From Halanaerobium sp. MA284_MarDTE_T2 (GTDB lineage Bacteria > Bacillota > Halanaerobiia > Halanaerobiales > Halanaerobiaceae): DNA of 47,372 nt. Position numbers and translations under genes: made by a program. The stretch is from NCBI RefSeq assembly GCF_003337245.1, contig NZ_QPJE01000010.1, positions 25,872 through 73,243 on the forward strand, in the 5' to 3' direction. Below, one piece after another: positions 33,495 to 41,960 of the stretch. The notes below the pieces were generated by a model. It saw nothing but the letters and a program-made list of their open reading frames with translations. It did no database searches and was not told the origin of the DNA. Within the stretch, counting starts at the first letter, position 1. Every line of letters begins with the position of its first letter.

Positions 33495-35198
33495 CTATCT
33501 AACAATACTCATCAAGCTGTCTATTATTTCTTCAACTTTTGTAATATATTTTGCAGAAGCATTATATGCCTGCTGGTATTTAATAAGATTGGTCATTTCT
33601 TCATCAAGAGAAACACCGGAAACACTGCGCTCTAAATTATTGAGCTGTTTTAAAAGGACCTCTTCATTACCCCGCATCTCGCTTGCTCTCTGGGCTTCAG
33701 CTCCGATTGAAGTTATAATAGTTCTGTAATAACCATCTACAGAGGTACCTTCAACAACATCACTTTTATCAAAAATATCTGACAGATAGTTTGCATTATC
33801 TCCACTGCCGGCATTATTTTCCATACCGATGTTAACATTACCTGTATCCTGTGCTGTTAAAGTAAAGTCTATATCTGTATCTGTAAGATCTGTAATAAAG
33901 CTTCCAGTTTCTATATCAAAACCAATCTCTGTATCTTCTCCTACAGTAGTACTTGTAATTGCTTCTGTTTCACCTTTATTAAATATTTTTATTTGATAGT
34001 CACTGCCATTTTCACTAATTTCTATCTGAAAATCTCCGACAGCATCAGCATTAACTTTGTTTACTTTAAGCACTGCAGGTTCTTCACTGTAACTTCCTGC
34101 TGCTATTTTCTCCAGTCCATCTTCAGCTTCAATTTCTGGTGCAAGCTTCATCAGTGCTGCTGCACTCTGTTTTCGATCTTCTGGATCAGGTTCAATTGGT
34201 TCAAAAAAGTTCTGACCTGGCTCTCCATTTTTGTCATATCCTTCTTTGTGGCGTGTATTGAATTCATTTACAAATGTAGCTGCCAGTGTATCTAATTTTC
34301 CTCTATAAAAATCGATTTTGTCATCTCTAACAGCGATTGTCCCTGCGAGCTTACCATTTGTAGGCTCAATTTCTGTATCAGTCCTGCTGTAAAATATTTT
34401 ATCCTTATATCTTTCACTTTCTTTTTCGCTCTCACGGGTTTCTAAATGATAACTGTCAGAGCCATTGACAAGCTGCATTCCACCTGTAGATACTATAAGA
34501 TTACCCTGTTCGTCTTCTCTGCTCTGTACATTGATAAATTGATTTAATTCTTTAAACAGTGAATCGCGCTGGTCCAGCAGATCATTGGGATTCTGCCCAC
34601 TTCCTTTAACAGACACAATCTGCTTATTTAAATTCGCTATTTTATCTGACAAAAGATTAATTCTATCAACATTTGTTGAAATATTTTCATTTAATGATGC
34701 CTTATAATCAACCAGCTGGCTGTCTATGCTTTTAAATGCATCCATCATTGTATAGGCTCTTTCTCTAACCATATTTCTTGCCGCTGTATCATTGGGATTG
34801 TTGCTTAGATCCTGAAGAGAGTTCCAGAAATCATTAAAAGCTGTGGCAAGACTTGATTCAGATGGTTCATTAAAAATATATTCGATCTTTTCTAATCCCC
34901 GGCTTACCTCTTCCCATAAAGCTGATGTCTGATTTTCTTTAAAAATCTGACCGGCTATAAACTGATCTTTCATTCTTTCTACAGTTTCTAACTCTACCCC
35001 TGTACCAAACTGCCCTGCCCCACCATGATTTGATAGTCCTGGAGGAGTATATGGGTAAGAAGCTTTATGTACTGCCCGCTGGCGGGAATAATCTTCATTA
35101 TTTGCATTTGCTATATTATGGCCTGTAACATCAAGAGATTTTCTCTGAGTTTCGAGGGATTTTAAACCCACATAAAGGCCGCTAAAAATATTATTCAT
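33495..35198 (-). CDS. flgK: Flagellar hook-associated protein 1
   Basis: 567 residues from ATG 35198 (AGGTGG 8 nt upstream); an alternative GTG lies at 35210. N-terminal MNNIFSGLYVGLKSLETQRKSLDVTGHNIANANNEDYSRQRAV contains the rod/hook ANxNTxGYSRQ-type signature, followed by GTGVELETVERMKDQF. C-terminus has LNNLERSVSGVSLDEEMTNLIKYQQAYNASAKYITKVEEI. Operon flgM-flgN-flgK-flgL, spacing of 3-14 nt. Confidence 0.95.
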   Translation of the reverse strand: MNNIFSGLYVGLKSLETQRKSLDVTGHNIANANNEDYSRQRAVHKASYPYTPPGLSNHGGAGQFGTGVELETVERMKDQFIAGQIFKENQTSALWEEVSRGLEKIEYIFNEPSESSLATAFNDFWNSLQDLSNNPNDTAARNMVRERAYTMMDAFKSIDSQLVDYKASLNENISTNVDRINLLSDKIANLNKQIVSVKGSGQNPNDLLDQRDSLFKELNQFINVQSREDEQGNLIVSTGGMQLVNGSDSYHLETRESEKESERYKDKIFYSRTDTEIEPTNGKLAGTIAVRDDKIDFYRGKLDTLAATFVNEFNTRHKEGYDKNGEPGQNFFEPIEPDPEDRKQSAAALMKLAPEIEAEDGLEKIAAGSYSEEPAVLKVNKVNADAVGDFQIEISENGSDYQIKIFNKGETEAITSTTVGEDTEIGFDIETGSFITDLTDTDIDFTLTAQDTGNVNIGMENNAGSGDNANYLSDIFDKSDVVEGTSVDGYYRTIITSIGAEAQRASEMRGNEEVLLKQLNNLERSVSGVSLDEEMTNLIKYQQAYNASAKYITKVEEIIDSLMSIVR

Positions 35199-35212
35199 TA
35201 GGTTTACCACCT

Positions 35213-35704
35213 TTACCCCTGTTTATCTAACAATTTAGGCTGTTTTATTTTATCTTTAGAATATGTTATATCTTCATCCTGAATGCTGTTAAGAATAGTA
35301 TCTATTGAAAGCTGATTAAATTCTAAAGCCTGTTTTAAAAGAGAATGATTTTCTAAGTTTATTTTCTGAAATTCATCTGTTATTTCAATTAATTCATCTC
35401 TTAATGGATCAAGATCTTTTCCCCAATCTTCAGGAAGATTTTTTATTAGTTCTGAATAGGATTTATTTTCATTATCGATATTGAACTGTTCAATTATTTC
35501 TGATACTATTTCATTTCTTTTTTCTTCTGCTGTTTCAATTTTATTGATTATATCTTTATCCTTTTCCACTGTCTGCATCAGCTTTTCTGTATTATTTTCA
35601 ACTAAAGTTTCATTCTTTTCTTCAGCTATCTTCAGCAGCTTAAGATAAAGTTCTTTTTCTTCATTTAATATATTTAATAAACTATCTTTCAGTTTTTGAT
35701 TCAT
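35213..35704 (-). CDS. flgN: Flagellar chaperone FlgN
   Basis: 163 residues, all helical with heptad-like Leu/Ile spacing (LNILNEEKELYLKLLKIAEEKNETLVENNTEKLMQTVEKDKDIINKIETAEEKRNEI), the FlgN coiled-coil fold. It escorts FlgK and FlgL to the export gate. Overlaps flgM by 23 nt and lies directly before flgK, the usual place. Confidence 0.88.
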   Translation of the reverse strand: MNQKLKDSLLNILNEEKELYLKLLKIAEEKNETLVENNTEKLMQTVEKDKDIINKIETAEEKRNEIVSEIIEQFNIDNENKSYSELIKNLPEDWGKDLDPLRDELIEITDEFQKINLENHSLLKQALEFNQLSIDTILNSIQDEDITYSKDKIKQPKLLDKQG

Positions 35705-35981
35705 TACTCTGCACCTGCTTAATCTGATTCAGCATCTTTTGAGCCAATTTTTTGCTGTCCACTTCATAGCTGCCGGCATTTATTTTTGCCTTTATCTCTG
35801 CAACTTTTTCTTCTCTAATTGCAGGCGATTTTTTTAGAGCCTTTTTGGCACTGGCAATTTCCTTTGCTCTATCAGAAATCTGCATTTTATCATTATCAGC
35901 TTTATCTTTATTTTCTGCCTGCTGTTGAACAATTTTGTAATATTGATTGATTCTCCCAGCTTTAAGGTCATTAATCTTCAT
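35682..35981 (-). CDS. flgM: Anti-sigma-28 factor FlgM
   Basis: 99 residues; the C-terminal half has the FlgM sequence: MQISDRAKEIASAKKALKKSPAIREEKVAEIKAKINAGSYEVDSKKLAQKML. FlgM holds the flagellar sigma factor inactive until exported. The AGGAGG site is strong. A sigma-28-like promoter lies at 36029-36055. First gene of the flgM-N-K-L unit. Confidence 0.93.
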   Translation of the reverse strand: MKINDLKAGRINQYYKIVQQQAENKDKADNDKMQISDRAKEIASAKKALKKSPAIREEKVAEIKAKINAGSYEVDSKKLAQKMLNQIKQVQSNESKTER

Positions 35982-36028
35982 AGCCTATACCTCCTGCATT
36001 ATTATATCACTTTGACCTTCTGCTTTTA

Positions 36029-36055
36029 ATATCGTCTATTATTATATAAATATTA
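36029..36055 (-). promoter_or_regulatory. Sigma-28 (SigD)-like promoter before flgM
   Basis: Minus strand: TAAT (36055-36052), 15-nt spacer, GACGATAT (36036-36029), against the flagellar-sigma pattern TAAA-N15-GCCGATAT (3 of 4 and 7 of 8). Start site would be about 40 nt before the flgM ATG. A second possible sigma-A promoter (TTAAAA-N17-TATAAT, 36029-36001) would begin inside the RBS and is less likely. Confidence 0.5.
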
Positions 36056-36192
36056 AACCACAAAAAAGCTCATTTTAGGCAGCTATAGTTTATTAAATCC
36101 ATTTATCTTGCTTAATCAAGCTTTTTTAACTTAATTTATCATTTTTTAAAATTTATTTTTTTATGCAAATCTCAAGAATTTTAAATATAAAT

Positions 36193-36230
36193 AAGCCGCT
36201 CAAAAACCATTACTGCTTTTAAGCGGCCTT
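36193..36230 (-). terminator. Terminator downstream of the alcohol dehydrogenase
   Basis: Minus strand GCCGCTTAAAAGC, short loop, GGTTTTTGAGCGGC, followed by TTATTTATATTT. It lies between the adh stop (36265) and flgM, which insulates the flagellar operon. Confidence 0.65.
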
Positions 36231-36264
36231 ATAAAAATACTTAATTAGGAGGTGTTATTGTTAT

Positions 36265-37407
36265 TTATACACCATAATAAGCTTTTTTGTAAATTTCTTT
36301 CATATCTTCAACATCAGGTTTTTTTGGATTGGTAAGAGTACATGGATCTTCAAGCGCATTTTGAGACATTCTTGCAAGTGCTTCTTCAAAATCTTCATCA
36401 CTGTAATCAAGCCAGTCAATATCCTGAAACTTAGGCTTAATATCAAGTTCATTACTGAGCTTTCTTACTTCATCAGCCAGACTGTCAATTCCCATATATT
36501 CTTCTACAGTTTTAAACTGTTCTTCAGCAGCTTCATAATTGTATTCAATAACATGAGGAAGCAAAATAGCATTTGCAAGTCCATGAGTTACATGGAACTC
36601 TCCCCCAATCTTATGAGCCAGACTGTGGACAATACCTAAAGAAGAATTAGAAAACGCCATCCCGGCTAAAGTAGAAGCATTGTGCATCTTTTCTCTTGCT
36701 TCCATATCATCACCATCAGCAAACGCTCTGGGGAGATAGTTAAATACCAGTTCTATTGCTTTAAGGGCTAGTGGTGCAGAATAATCACTGGAATTGGTAG
36801 ATGTAATTGATTCTACAGCATGTGCCATAACATCCATACCGGTATTGGCAGTGATATGTGGAGGCATAGTTGCCGGAATCTCCGGATCAACAACTGCAGC
36901 ATCCGGAATAATTTCAGGAGAAACAATTGGATATTTTATCTTTCTTTCAGTATCAGTAATTACAGAAAAAGCTGTAATTTCAGAAGCAGTTCCACTTGTT
37001 GAAGGTACAGCAATAAACTTAGCTTTATTTCTCAATTCAGGAATAGAAGCAACCTCTATAATATCCTCAAATTTTAATTCTGGATGCTCATAAAAAACCC
37101 ACATAATCTTGGCTGCATCTAATGCAGAACCACCACCAATAGCAATTACCCAGTCAGGCTTAAAATCAAGCATATCATCTCTACCTGCATAAACTGTTTT
37201 AACAGATGGGTTAGGCTCTACCCCATCGATGATCATAGTCTCCATACCAGCACCCTGCAGAAGTTCTTCTGCCCTATCAAGGAAACCAAACTTTTTCATA
37301 GAGCTGCCGCCGGTTACAAGAACAGCTTTTTCACCTTCAAGTGCAGATAAATATTCCAATGAATTTTCCCCAAACTGAATTTCTGGAGGTACTAAAAATG
37401 CATTCAT
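36265..37407 (-). CDS. Iron-containing alcohol dehydrogenase
   Basis: 380 residues from ATG 37407, since the AAGGAG site abuts the earlier ATG (37416). Type III Fe-ADH: GGSSMKKFGFLDRAEELL, GGGSALDAAKIMWVF (NAD binding), and metal ligands in GMDVMAHAVESITST and SSLGIVHSLAHKIGGEFHVTHGLANAILLPHVIEYN (H-x3-H-x13-H pattern). Reduces aldehydes to alcohols in fermentation. It is not flagellar by function; it lies between flgM and yvyF with its own promoter, Rex-like site and terminator. Confidence 0.93.
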   Translation of the reverse strand: MNAFLVPPEIQFGENSLEYLSALEGEKAVLVTGGSSMKKFGFLDRAEELLQGAGMETMIIDGVEPNPSVKTVYAGRDDMLDFKPDWVIAIGGGSALDAAKIMWVFYEHPELKFEDIIEVASIPELRNKAKFIAVPSTSGTASEITAFSVITDTERKIKYPIVSPEIIPDAAVVDPEIPATMPPHITANTGMDVMAHAVESITSTNSSDYSAPLALKAIELVFNYLPRAFADGDDMEAREKMHNASTLAGMAFSNSSLGIVHSLAHKIGGEFHVTHGLANAILLPHVIEYNYEAAEEQFKTVEEYMGIDSLADEVRKLSNELDIKPKFQDIDWLDYSDEDFEEALARMSQNALEDPCTLTNPKKPDVEDMKEIYKKAYYGV

Positions 37408-37450
37408 AACTTCCATCTCCTTTTTAATTTTATCTTAACTTATTGAGACT

Positions 37451-37468
37451 TTGTTAATTATTTCACAA
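37451..37468 (-). promoter_or_regulatory. Rex-type redox operator before the alcohol dehydrogenase
   Basis: Minus strand TTGTGAAATAATTAACAA against the Rex consensus TTGTGAANNNNTTCACAA, one mismatch. It begins 2 nt after the -10 box. Known: Rex senses NADH/NAD and represses fermentation genes such as alcohol dehydrogenases in Firmicutes. So the gene is likely induced at high NADH. Confidence 0.65.
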
Positions 37469-37470
37469 CC

Positions 37471-37499
37471 ATTATAACATGCAATTATTGTTTTGACAA
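37471..37499 (-). promoter_or_regulatory. Strong sigma-A promoter of the alcohol dehydrogenase
   Basis: Minus strand TTGTCA (37499-37494), 17-nt spacer, TATAAT (37476-37471). Five of six and six of six matches with optimal spacing. Confidence 0.75.
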
Positions 37500-37601
37500 C
37501 CCCCAGAAAATAAGTTCAAATTTTGTGCAATAACTTGTTTTTAATAATATTCTGAAATATTTAGATAAATTAACATTCCCAGCTGTACTAAACAGTGATC
37601 G

Positions 37602-38012
37602 TTATTTCTTTCTTCTTTCAATCCTATCTTTTAAAAACATCTTTCCAGATTCATAATCCTTTTCTACATCTTCTTCCTCTTCTTCAGCATTTAGATCACT
37701 GATAACTTTATTTCTGCAGCTTGCACAGTATTCACCAGAATCAATCTCCTTACCACAGCGGCGGCAGTGTAATTTAAAATCAATTGTAAGCCCATGAGAA
37801 GCAAGCCTGTCTTCTTTCATGAATTTGATGATGGTTTCCCGGTCCACAGCAGTGCCCTCTACTACTTCATCAATTGTTGAATTGGGATTATCCCAGAGAA
37901 ATTGTTTTACAAGTTGAAATTTCTTTTCCTCTTCTTCACTACAGGCTGGACAAACTTTTGAGCCGGAGGAAGCAAAAACTTTTCCGCATTTTTTACAGTT
38001 TATCAAATTCAT
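37602..38012 (-). CDS. yvyF: YvyF-like flagellar operon protein
   Basis: About 136 residues. Two zinc-ribbon pairs: CKKCGKVFASSGSKVCPAC at the N-terminus and CRRCGKEIDSGEYCASCRNK at about residue 85. Between them is a helix-turn-helix-like stretch (STIDEVVEGTAVDRETIIKFMKEDRL). Matches the YvyF/TIGR03826 family, which sits upstream of flgM in Firmicutes. Here the alcohol dehydrogenase lies between. Start chosen at the second ATG because GAGGTGAT is then 8 nt away. A regulatory role has been proposed for the family. Confidence 0.85.
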   Translation of the reverse strand: MNLINCKKCGKVFASSGSKVCPACSEEEEKKFQLVKQFLWDNPNSTIDEVVEGTAVDRETIIKFMKEDRLASHGLTIDFKLHCRRCGKEIDSGEYCASCRNKVISDLNAEEEEEDVEKDYESGKMFLKDRIERRKK

Positions 38013-38045
38013 CATTATCACCTCAGCAGTAGATTATTTGAATCA

Positions 38046-38073
38046 ATTATATCATGTTAAAACTTTTTTTCAA
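38046..38073 (-). promoter_or_regulatory. Sigma-A promoter of yvyF
   Basis: Minus strand TTGAAA (38073-38068), 16-nt spacer, TATAAT (38051-38046). The divergent cheB promoter must lie in the same 137-bp gap; none as clear is visible. Confidence 0.55.
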
Positions 38074-38158
38074 AATAATGAATTGTTTTAAAAGGATTTC
38101 ATCCTCTATCAGCGAATATTGAATATTGTACAAGAAAGAGAGATTGGAGGTAATGATT

Positions 38159-39172
38159 ATGATTAAAATACTAATTTGTGATGATTCTGCCTTTATGCGG
38201 AAAATTTTTTCCGATACAATAGAAGCTGATCCTAAACTGACAGTTATTGACACAGCCTACAATGGAAGTGATGCACTGCGTAAGCTGGCCCGCTATGATG
38301 TGGATGTTCTTATGTTAGATATTGAAATGCCCGAACTCAACGGTCTTGAAACTCTGGAAATAGTTGCAGAAAGATATCCAGATTTACCGGTAATTATGGT
38401 AAGTGCACTTGATAATAGAGAAACAGTTTTTAGAGCCCTGGAAATGGGAGCTTTCGACTTTATTCCCAAACCCTCTGGATCAATATCGCTCAATATTGAT
38501 TCTATTAAAGAAGAACTTGTTTTGAAGATCAAAGCTGCTGCAAAAGGCCAGAGCCCTACCCCAAAGATAAAAAAAGAAAAAAATAAAAAGTTTAAAGATG
38601 GCGGTAATTTTCCGGTCATTGCTGTTGGTGCATCTTCCGGTGGTCCCAAAGCCCTGAATAAGCTTTTTTCTGCCTTTCCAGAAAATTTTCCGGCTGCCTT
38701 TGTTATTGTACAGCACATGCCTGCCGGTTTTACAGAAACTTTGGCAGCAAGACTTGACAGTATTTCCGGCCTCAAAATAAGTGAAGCAAAACAAGGAGAT
38801 AAACTGCAGCCGGGAAGAGCTCTTTTAGCACCAGGAGATTTTCATCTGAGAATTGATAATAAAGGTAGGGTAGTCTTAAGTCAGGAAGAAAGATATATGG
38901 GAGTAAGACCCTGTGTTGATTATATGATGGAAAGTACTGCCAAAATATATGGTGAACGCTTGATAGGTGTTGTTCTGACCGGTATGGGTAGAGATGGTGC
39001 TCGCGGTATGAAGAAAATAGTTGATAATGGCGGTTATGGTATTATAGAATCAAAAGAAACTGCTCTAGTTTATGGTATGCCGGGAGCAGCTGCAAAAATT
39101 GGCGGCTATCATGAAATAAAACCTTTATATGAAATAGGACCGAGAATAATAAATATTGTGGAGGGGAAGTAA
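38159..39172 (+). CDS. cheB: Chemotaxis response regulator protein-glutamate methylesterase
   Basis: 337 residues from ATG 38159 (GGAGG 8 nt upstream); earlier in-frame starts are too close to the SD. Receiver domain: LICDDSAFMR (acidic pocket), phospho-acceptor D54 (LMLDIEMP), then a linker. The methylesterase has GASSGGPKALNKL (catalytic Ser), VQHMPAGFTE (His) and GMGRDGARGM (Asp). Removes methyl groups from chemoreceptors. Followed 3 nt later by cheR. Confidence 0.95.
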   Translation: MIKILICDDSAFMRKIFSDTIEADPKLTVIDTAYNGSDALRKLARYDVDVLMLDIEMPELNGLETLEIVAERYPDLPVIMVSALDNRETVFRALEMGAFDFIPKPSGSISLNIDSIKEELVLKIKAAAKGQSPTPKIKKEKNKKFKDGGNFPVIAVGASSGGPKALNKLFSAFPENFPAAFVIVQHMPAGFTETLAARLDSISGLKISEAKQGDKLQPGRALLAPGDFHLRIDNKGRVVLSQEERYMGVRPCVDYMMESTAKIYGERLIGVVLTGMGRDGARGMKKIVDNGGYGIIESKETALVYGMPGAAAKIGGYHEIKPLYEIGPRIINIVEGK

Positions 39173-39175
39173 TAA

Positions 39176-39964
39176 ATGGCAGTAAGTTTTGAAGAATTTA
39201 AAAACCAGGCAAAAAAAATTTTAGATATAGATTTAGACGGCTATAAGCTGGACAGAGTGGAAAGGCGGACAAAAAGCCTGATGCGCAGGCACAATGTAAA
39301 AGATTTTGATGAATGTCTCAATCTGCTCAAACATGATACTGAATTTAAAGATGCATATTTAAACCATTTTACTATCAATACCTCGGAATTTTTCCGCAAT
39401 CCCGAAAACTTTGATTTTTTAAAAAATAATATATTTCCAGAAATGTTTGCCGAAAAAAGAAAGATTAAGATATGGAGTGCTCCCTGTTCTAATGGGTCAG
39501 AACCATATACACTGGCCATAATTTTAAATGAGCTAAATATTGATCCATCCCGCTATGAAATTCTGGCATCTGACCTGGACAGGTCAATTCTAGAAAAGGC
39601 CAAAAAAGGAGAGTACAGAGAAAATTCTCTCAAAAATGTTTCTGACAGATATCTCAAAAAATACTTTACAGCAATTGATGGGGAAAACAGTGCTTACCGA
39701 CTAAATACAGATATAAAAAGTCAGGTCAAATTTGAACAAAAAGATCTCATAAATGCCCCCTACAGTGGCAGCTGGGATTTAATATTATGCCGCAACTTTT
39801 TTATCTATCTCACCAAAGATATGAAGAATTATCTGATAAACAAATTTACAAATGTGTTAAATACAGGTGGTTATTTATTTCTTGGAAATACTGAATATAT
39901 CTTTTCACCTGATAAATATGGTCTGGAAAAAATCTTTCAATCTTTTTACAAATTTAACGGTTAA
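39176..39964 (+). CDS. cheR: Chemotaxis protein methyltransferase
   Basis: 262 residues. N-terminal helical domain and the CheR core: FTINTSEFFRNPENFDFL, KIWSAPCSNGSEPYTLAIILNE (the usual GxSxGEEPYS appears as CSNGSEPYT), ASDLDRSILEKAKKGEY, LILCRNFFIYLTKD and GYLFLGNTEYI. Methylates Glu residues of chemoreceptors and balances CheB. Converges on uvrC with an 11-nt gap and no clear terminator. Confidence 0.94.
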   Translation: MAVSFEEFKNQAKKILDIDLDGYKLDRVERRTKSLMRRHNVKDFDECLNLLKHDTEFKDAYLNHFTINTSEFFRNPENFDFLKNNIFPEMFAEKRKIKIWSAPCSNGSEPYTLAIILNELNIDPSRYEILASDLDRSILEKAKKGEYRENSLKNVSDRYLKKYFTAIDGENSAYRLNTDIKSQVKFEQKDLINAPYSGSWDLILCRNFFIYLTKDMKNYLINKFTNVLNTGGYLFLGNTEYIFSPDKYGLEKIFQSFYKFNG

Positions 39965-39975
39965 GCAGCAGTAAA

Positions 39976-41817
39976 TTAATATGCTCTCATATTTTCTCTT
40001 AAAAAATCATATATCTTGCGGGCTGTTTTACCACTGATTCCATCCACCTTTTTAAGCTGCCATATCTCAGCTTCTCTAATTTTTGCTAGCGAACCAAAAT
40101 GCTGCAGAAGTGAATTTCTTCTGGTCGGCCCCACACCCGGTATTTCATCAAGCATAGAATGAGTAAGTCTGCGGGAGCGGAGTTTGCGGTGATAACTGAC
40201 AGCAAAACGGTGTGCCTCATCCCGCACACGCTGCAGAAGCTGCAGTGTTGGAGTATGATGGGGTAGTATAATCGGTTCACTCTCTCCAGGTTTAAAAATT
40301 TCTTCTTCTTTTTTAGCAAGTCCAATTATTGGCAGATTTTCTATCCCCAGAAGCTGCAGAATTTCATAAGCTGCCTTGAGCTGACCTTTTCCTCCATCAA
40401 TAAGGATTAGATTTGGCAGCTCCCTATCTTCCCTCAGCAGTCTGGCATATCGTCTTTCTACTACCTCTTTCATACTGGAAAAATCATCAGGGCCTTCAAC
40501 TGTTTTTATCTTAAATCTCCTGTAATCCTGTTTTGAAGGCCTTCCATTTTTAAATACAACCATTGAAGCGACAGAATCAGTTCCCTGAATATTTGATATA
40601 TCAAATCCTTCTATATAAAGAGGTGGCTTTTCCATCTCTAAAATTTCTCCCAGCTTTTCCACCGCACCTGAAGTTCTCTCTTTTTCATATTTACTGCGGA
40701 TCTCTTCTTTTTTTAAGTTCTGAAATGCATTTCTCTCTGCCATATCCAGCATCTTCTTTTTATCACCCTTCTGCGGATACTGAATACTAACCTTTTTACC
40801 TTTTATATCAGCCAGCCTTTCAGACAGCAGCTTTTCATAATTTATTTTAGTATTGAGAAGCAGTTCATCTGGAATTCCTGCAGCCTGTTCATAATACTGC
40901 TGCAGAAAAGACGCCATCATCTCTGCTTCTGCCTCATCATCTGTACCCTGAAGGATAAAATATTCCTGCCCGATAAGGCGGCCGTTTCTCACCAGTAAAA
41001 GCTGTGCACAGGCATTATCCTTTTCCCCCTGGACAAGTGCTACTACATCCTGATCAATATTTTTATCAGTCATAACTTTCTGGCTTTCACTCAGCTTTTT
41101 GAAAGCCTTAAGCGCATCACGGAAGTGGGCTGCTTTTTCGTAATTCCTCTCCTCAGCAGCATTTTTCATCATCTTTTCAACCTGAGTGCGGAGTTCTTCC
41201 TGACGGCCGGAAAGAAACAGGCAGACCTGATCGATCAGCTCATGATAATCCTCTTTACTGACCGCACCTATGCACGGCCCCAGACACTTATCAATATGAT
41301 AGTTTAAACAGGGCCTATCTTCTGGTTCATCTGCCTTCAGCTCTTTTTTGCAGCTTCTCAGCTTAAAAATATCTTTTATAATATCAAGAGTCTTGTAAAT
41401 AGCATCTACATCGGCAAATGGACCAAAATATTCTGCCCCATCATTTTTAACAATTCTAGTCTTAAATACCCTGGGAAAATCAACATTTTTAGTAACTTTT
41501 ATATATGGATAAGTTTTATCATCTTTGAGACGGATATTAAATTTTGGCTGATATTTTTTTATAAGGTTTGCTTCCAGAATATATGCTTCCACTTCAGTAT
41601 CTGTCATTATATAATCAAAATCATCTATATATTTAACCAGCATCCTGGTCTTATATGTTTGATCATTTTTACGAAAATATGACCTGACTCTGCTGTGCAG
41701 AGACTTAGCCTTTCCAACATAAATAATCATCCCAGTCTCATCTTTCATAAGATAAACCCCGGGCTGGCGGGGAAGCTCCTTCAGCTGTGCCTCAATATGT
41801 CCTTTTTTCTCTACCAT
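39976..41817 (-). CDS. uvrC: UvrABC excinuclease subunit C
   Basis: 613 residues. GIY-YIG nuclease domain (GVYLMKDETGMIIYVGKAKSLHSRVRSYF) for the 3' incision, Cys cluster CxxL..CLGPCIG (RPCLNYHIDKCLGPCIG), UVR motif around residue 210, the RNase H-like 5' incision domain (YIEGFDISNIQGTDSVASMVVF; LILIDGGKGQL), and C-terminal helix-hairpin-helix repeats (LDEIPGVGPTRRNSLLQHFG). Full length. AGAGGTGT lies before the ATG at 41817. Confidence 0.97.
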   Translation of the reverse strand: MVEKKGHIEAQLKELPRQPGVYLMKDETGMIIYVGKAKSLHSRVRSYFRKNDQTYKTRMLVKYIDDFDYIMTDTEVEAYILEANLIKKYQPKFNIRLKDDKTYPYIKVTKNVDFPRVFKTRIVKNDGAEYFGPFADVDAIYKTLDIIKDIFKLRSCKKELKADEPEDRPCLNYHIDKCLGPCIGAVSKEDYHELIDQVCLFLSGRQEELRTQVEKMMKNAAEERNYEKAAHFRDALKAFKKLSESQKVMTDKNIDQDVVALVQGEKDNACAQLLLVRNGRLIGQEYFILQGTDDEAEAEMMASFLQQYYEQAAGIPDELLLNTKINYEKLLSERLADIKGKKVSIQYPQKGDKKKMLDMAERNAFQNLKKEEIRSKYEKERTSGAVEKLGEILEMEKPPLYIEGFDISNIQGTDSVASMVVFKNGRPSKQDYRRFKIKTVEGPDDFSSMKEVVERRYARLLREDRELPNLILIDGGKGQLKAAYEILQLLGIENLPIIGLAKKEEEIFKPGESEPIILPHHTPTLQLLQRVRDEAHRFAVSYHRKLRSRRLTHSMLDEIPGVGPTRRNSLLQHFGSLAKIREAEIWQLKKVDGISGKTARKIYDFLRENMRAY

Positions 41818-41842
41818 GAATCATCAACACCTCTTTAGTCTT

Positions 41843-41960
41843 TAGTACCGAGTCTTTAGTACCGGGTACAAGCATACGTCATACGTACCGGGTACAAGTG
41901 AATATTTTAACTATTTCCATATGTACCGGGTACAAATGAGGGTTTTGGGTATCAGGTACT
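41843..41960. repeat. GTACC-GGTAC short palindromic repeat cluster between uvrA and uvrC
   Basis: GTACCGGGTAC occurs at 41859-41869, 41885-41895 and 41923-41933, with degenerate copies at 41845 (GTACCGAGTC) and 41947 (GGTATCAGGTACT). Several are followed by AAG or AAA. No gene. Similar copies flank uvrA on the other side. Confidence 0.7.
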
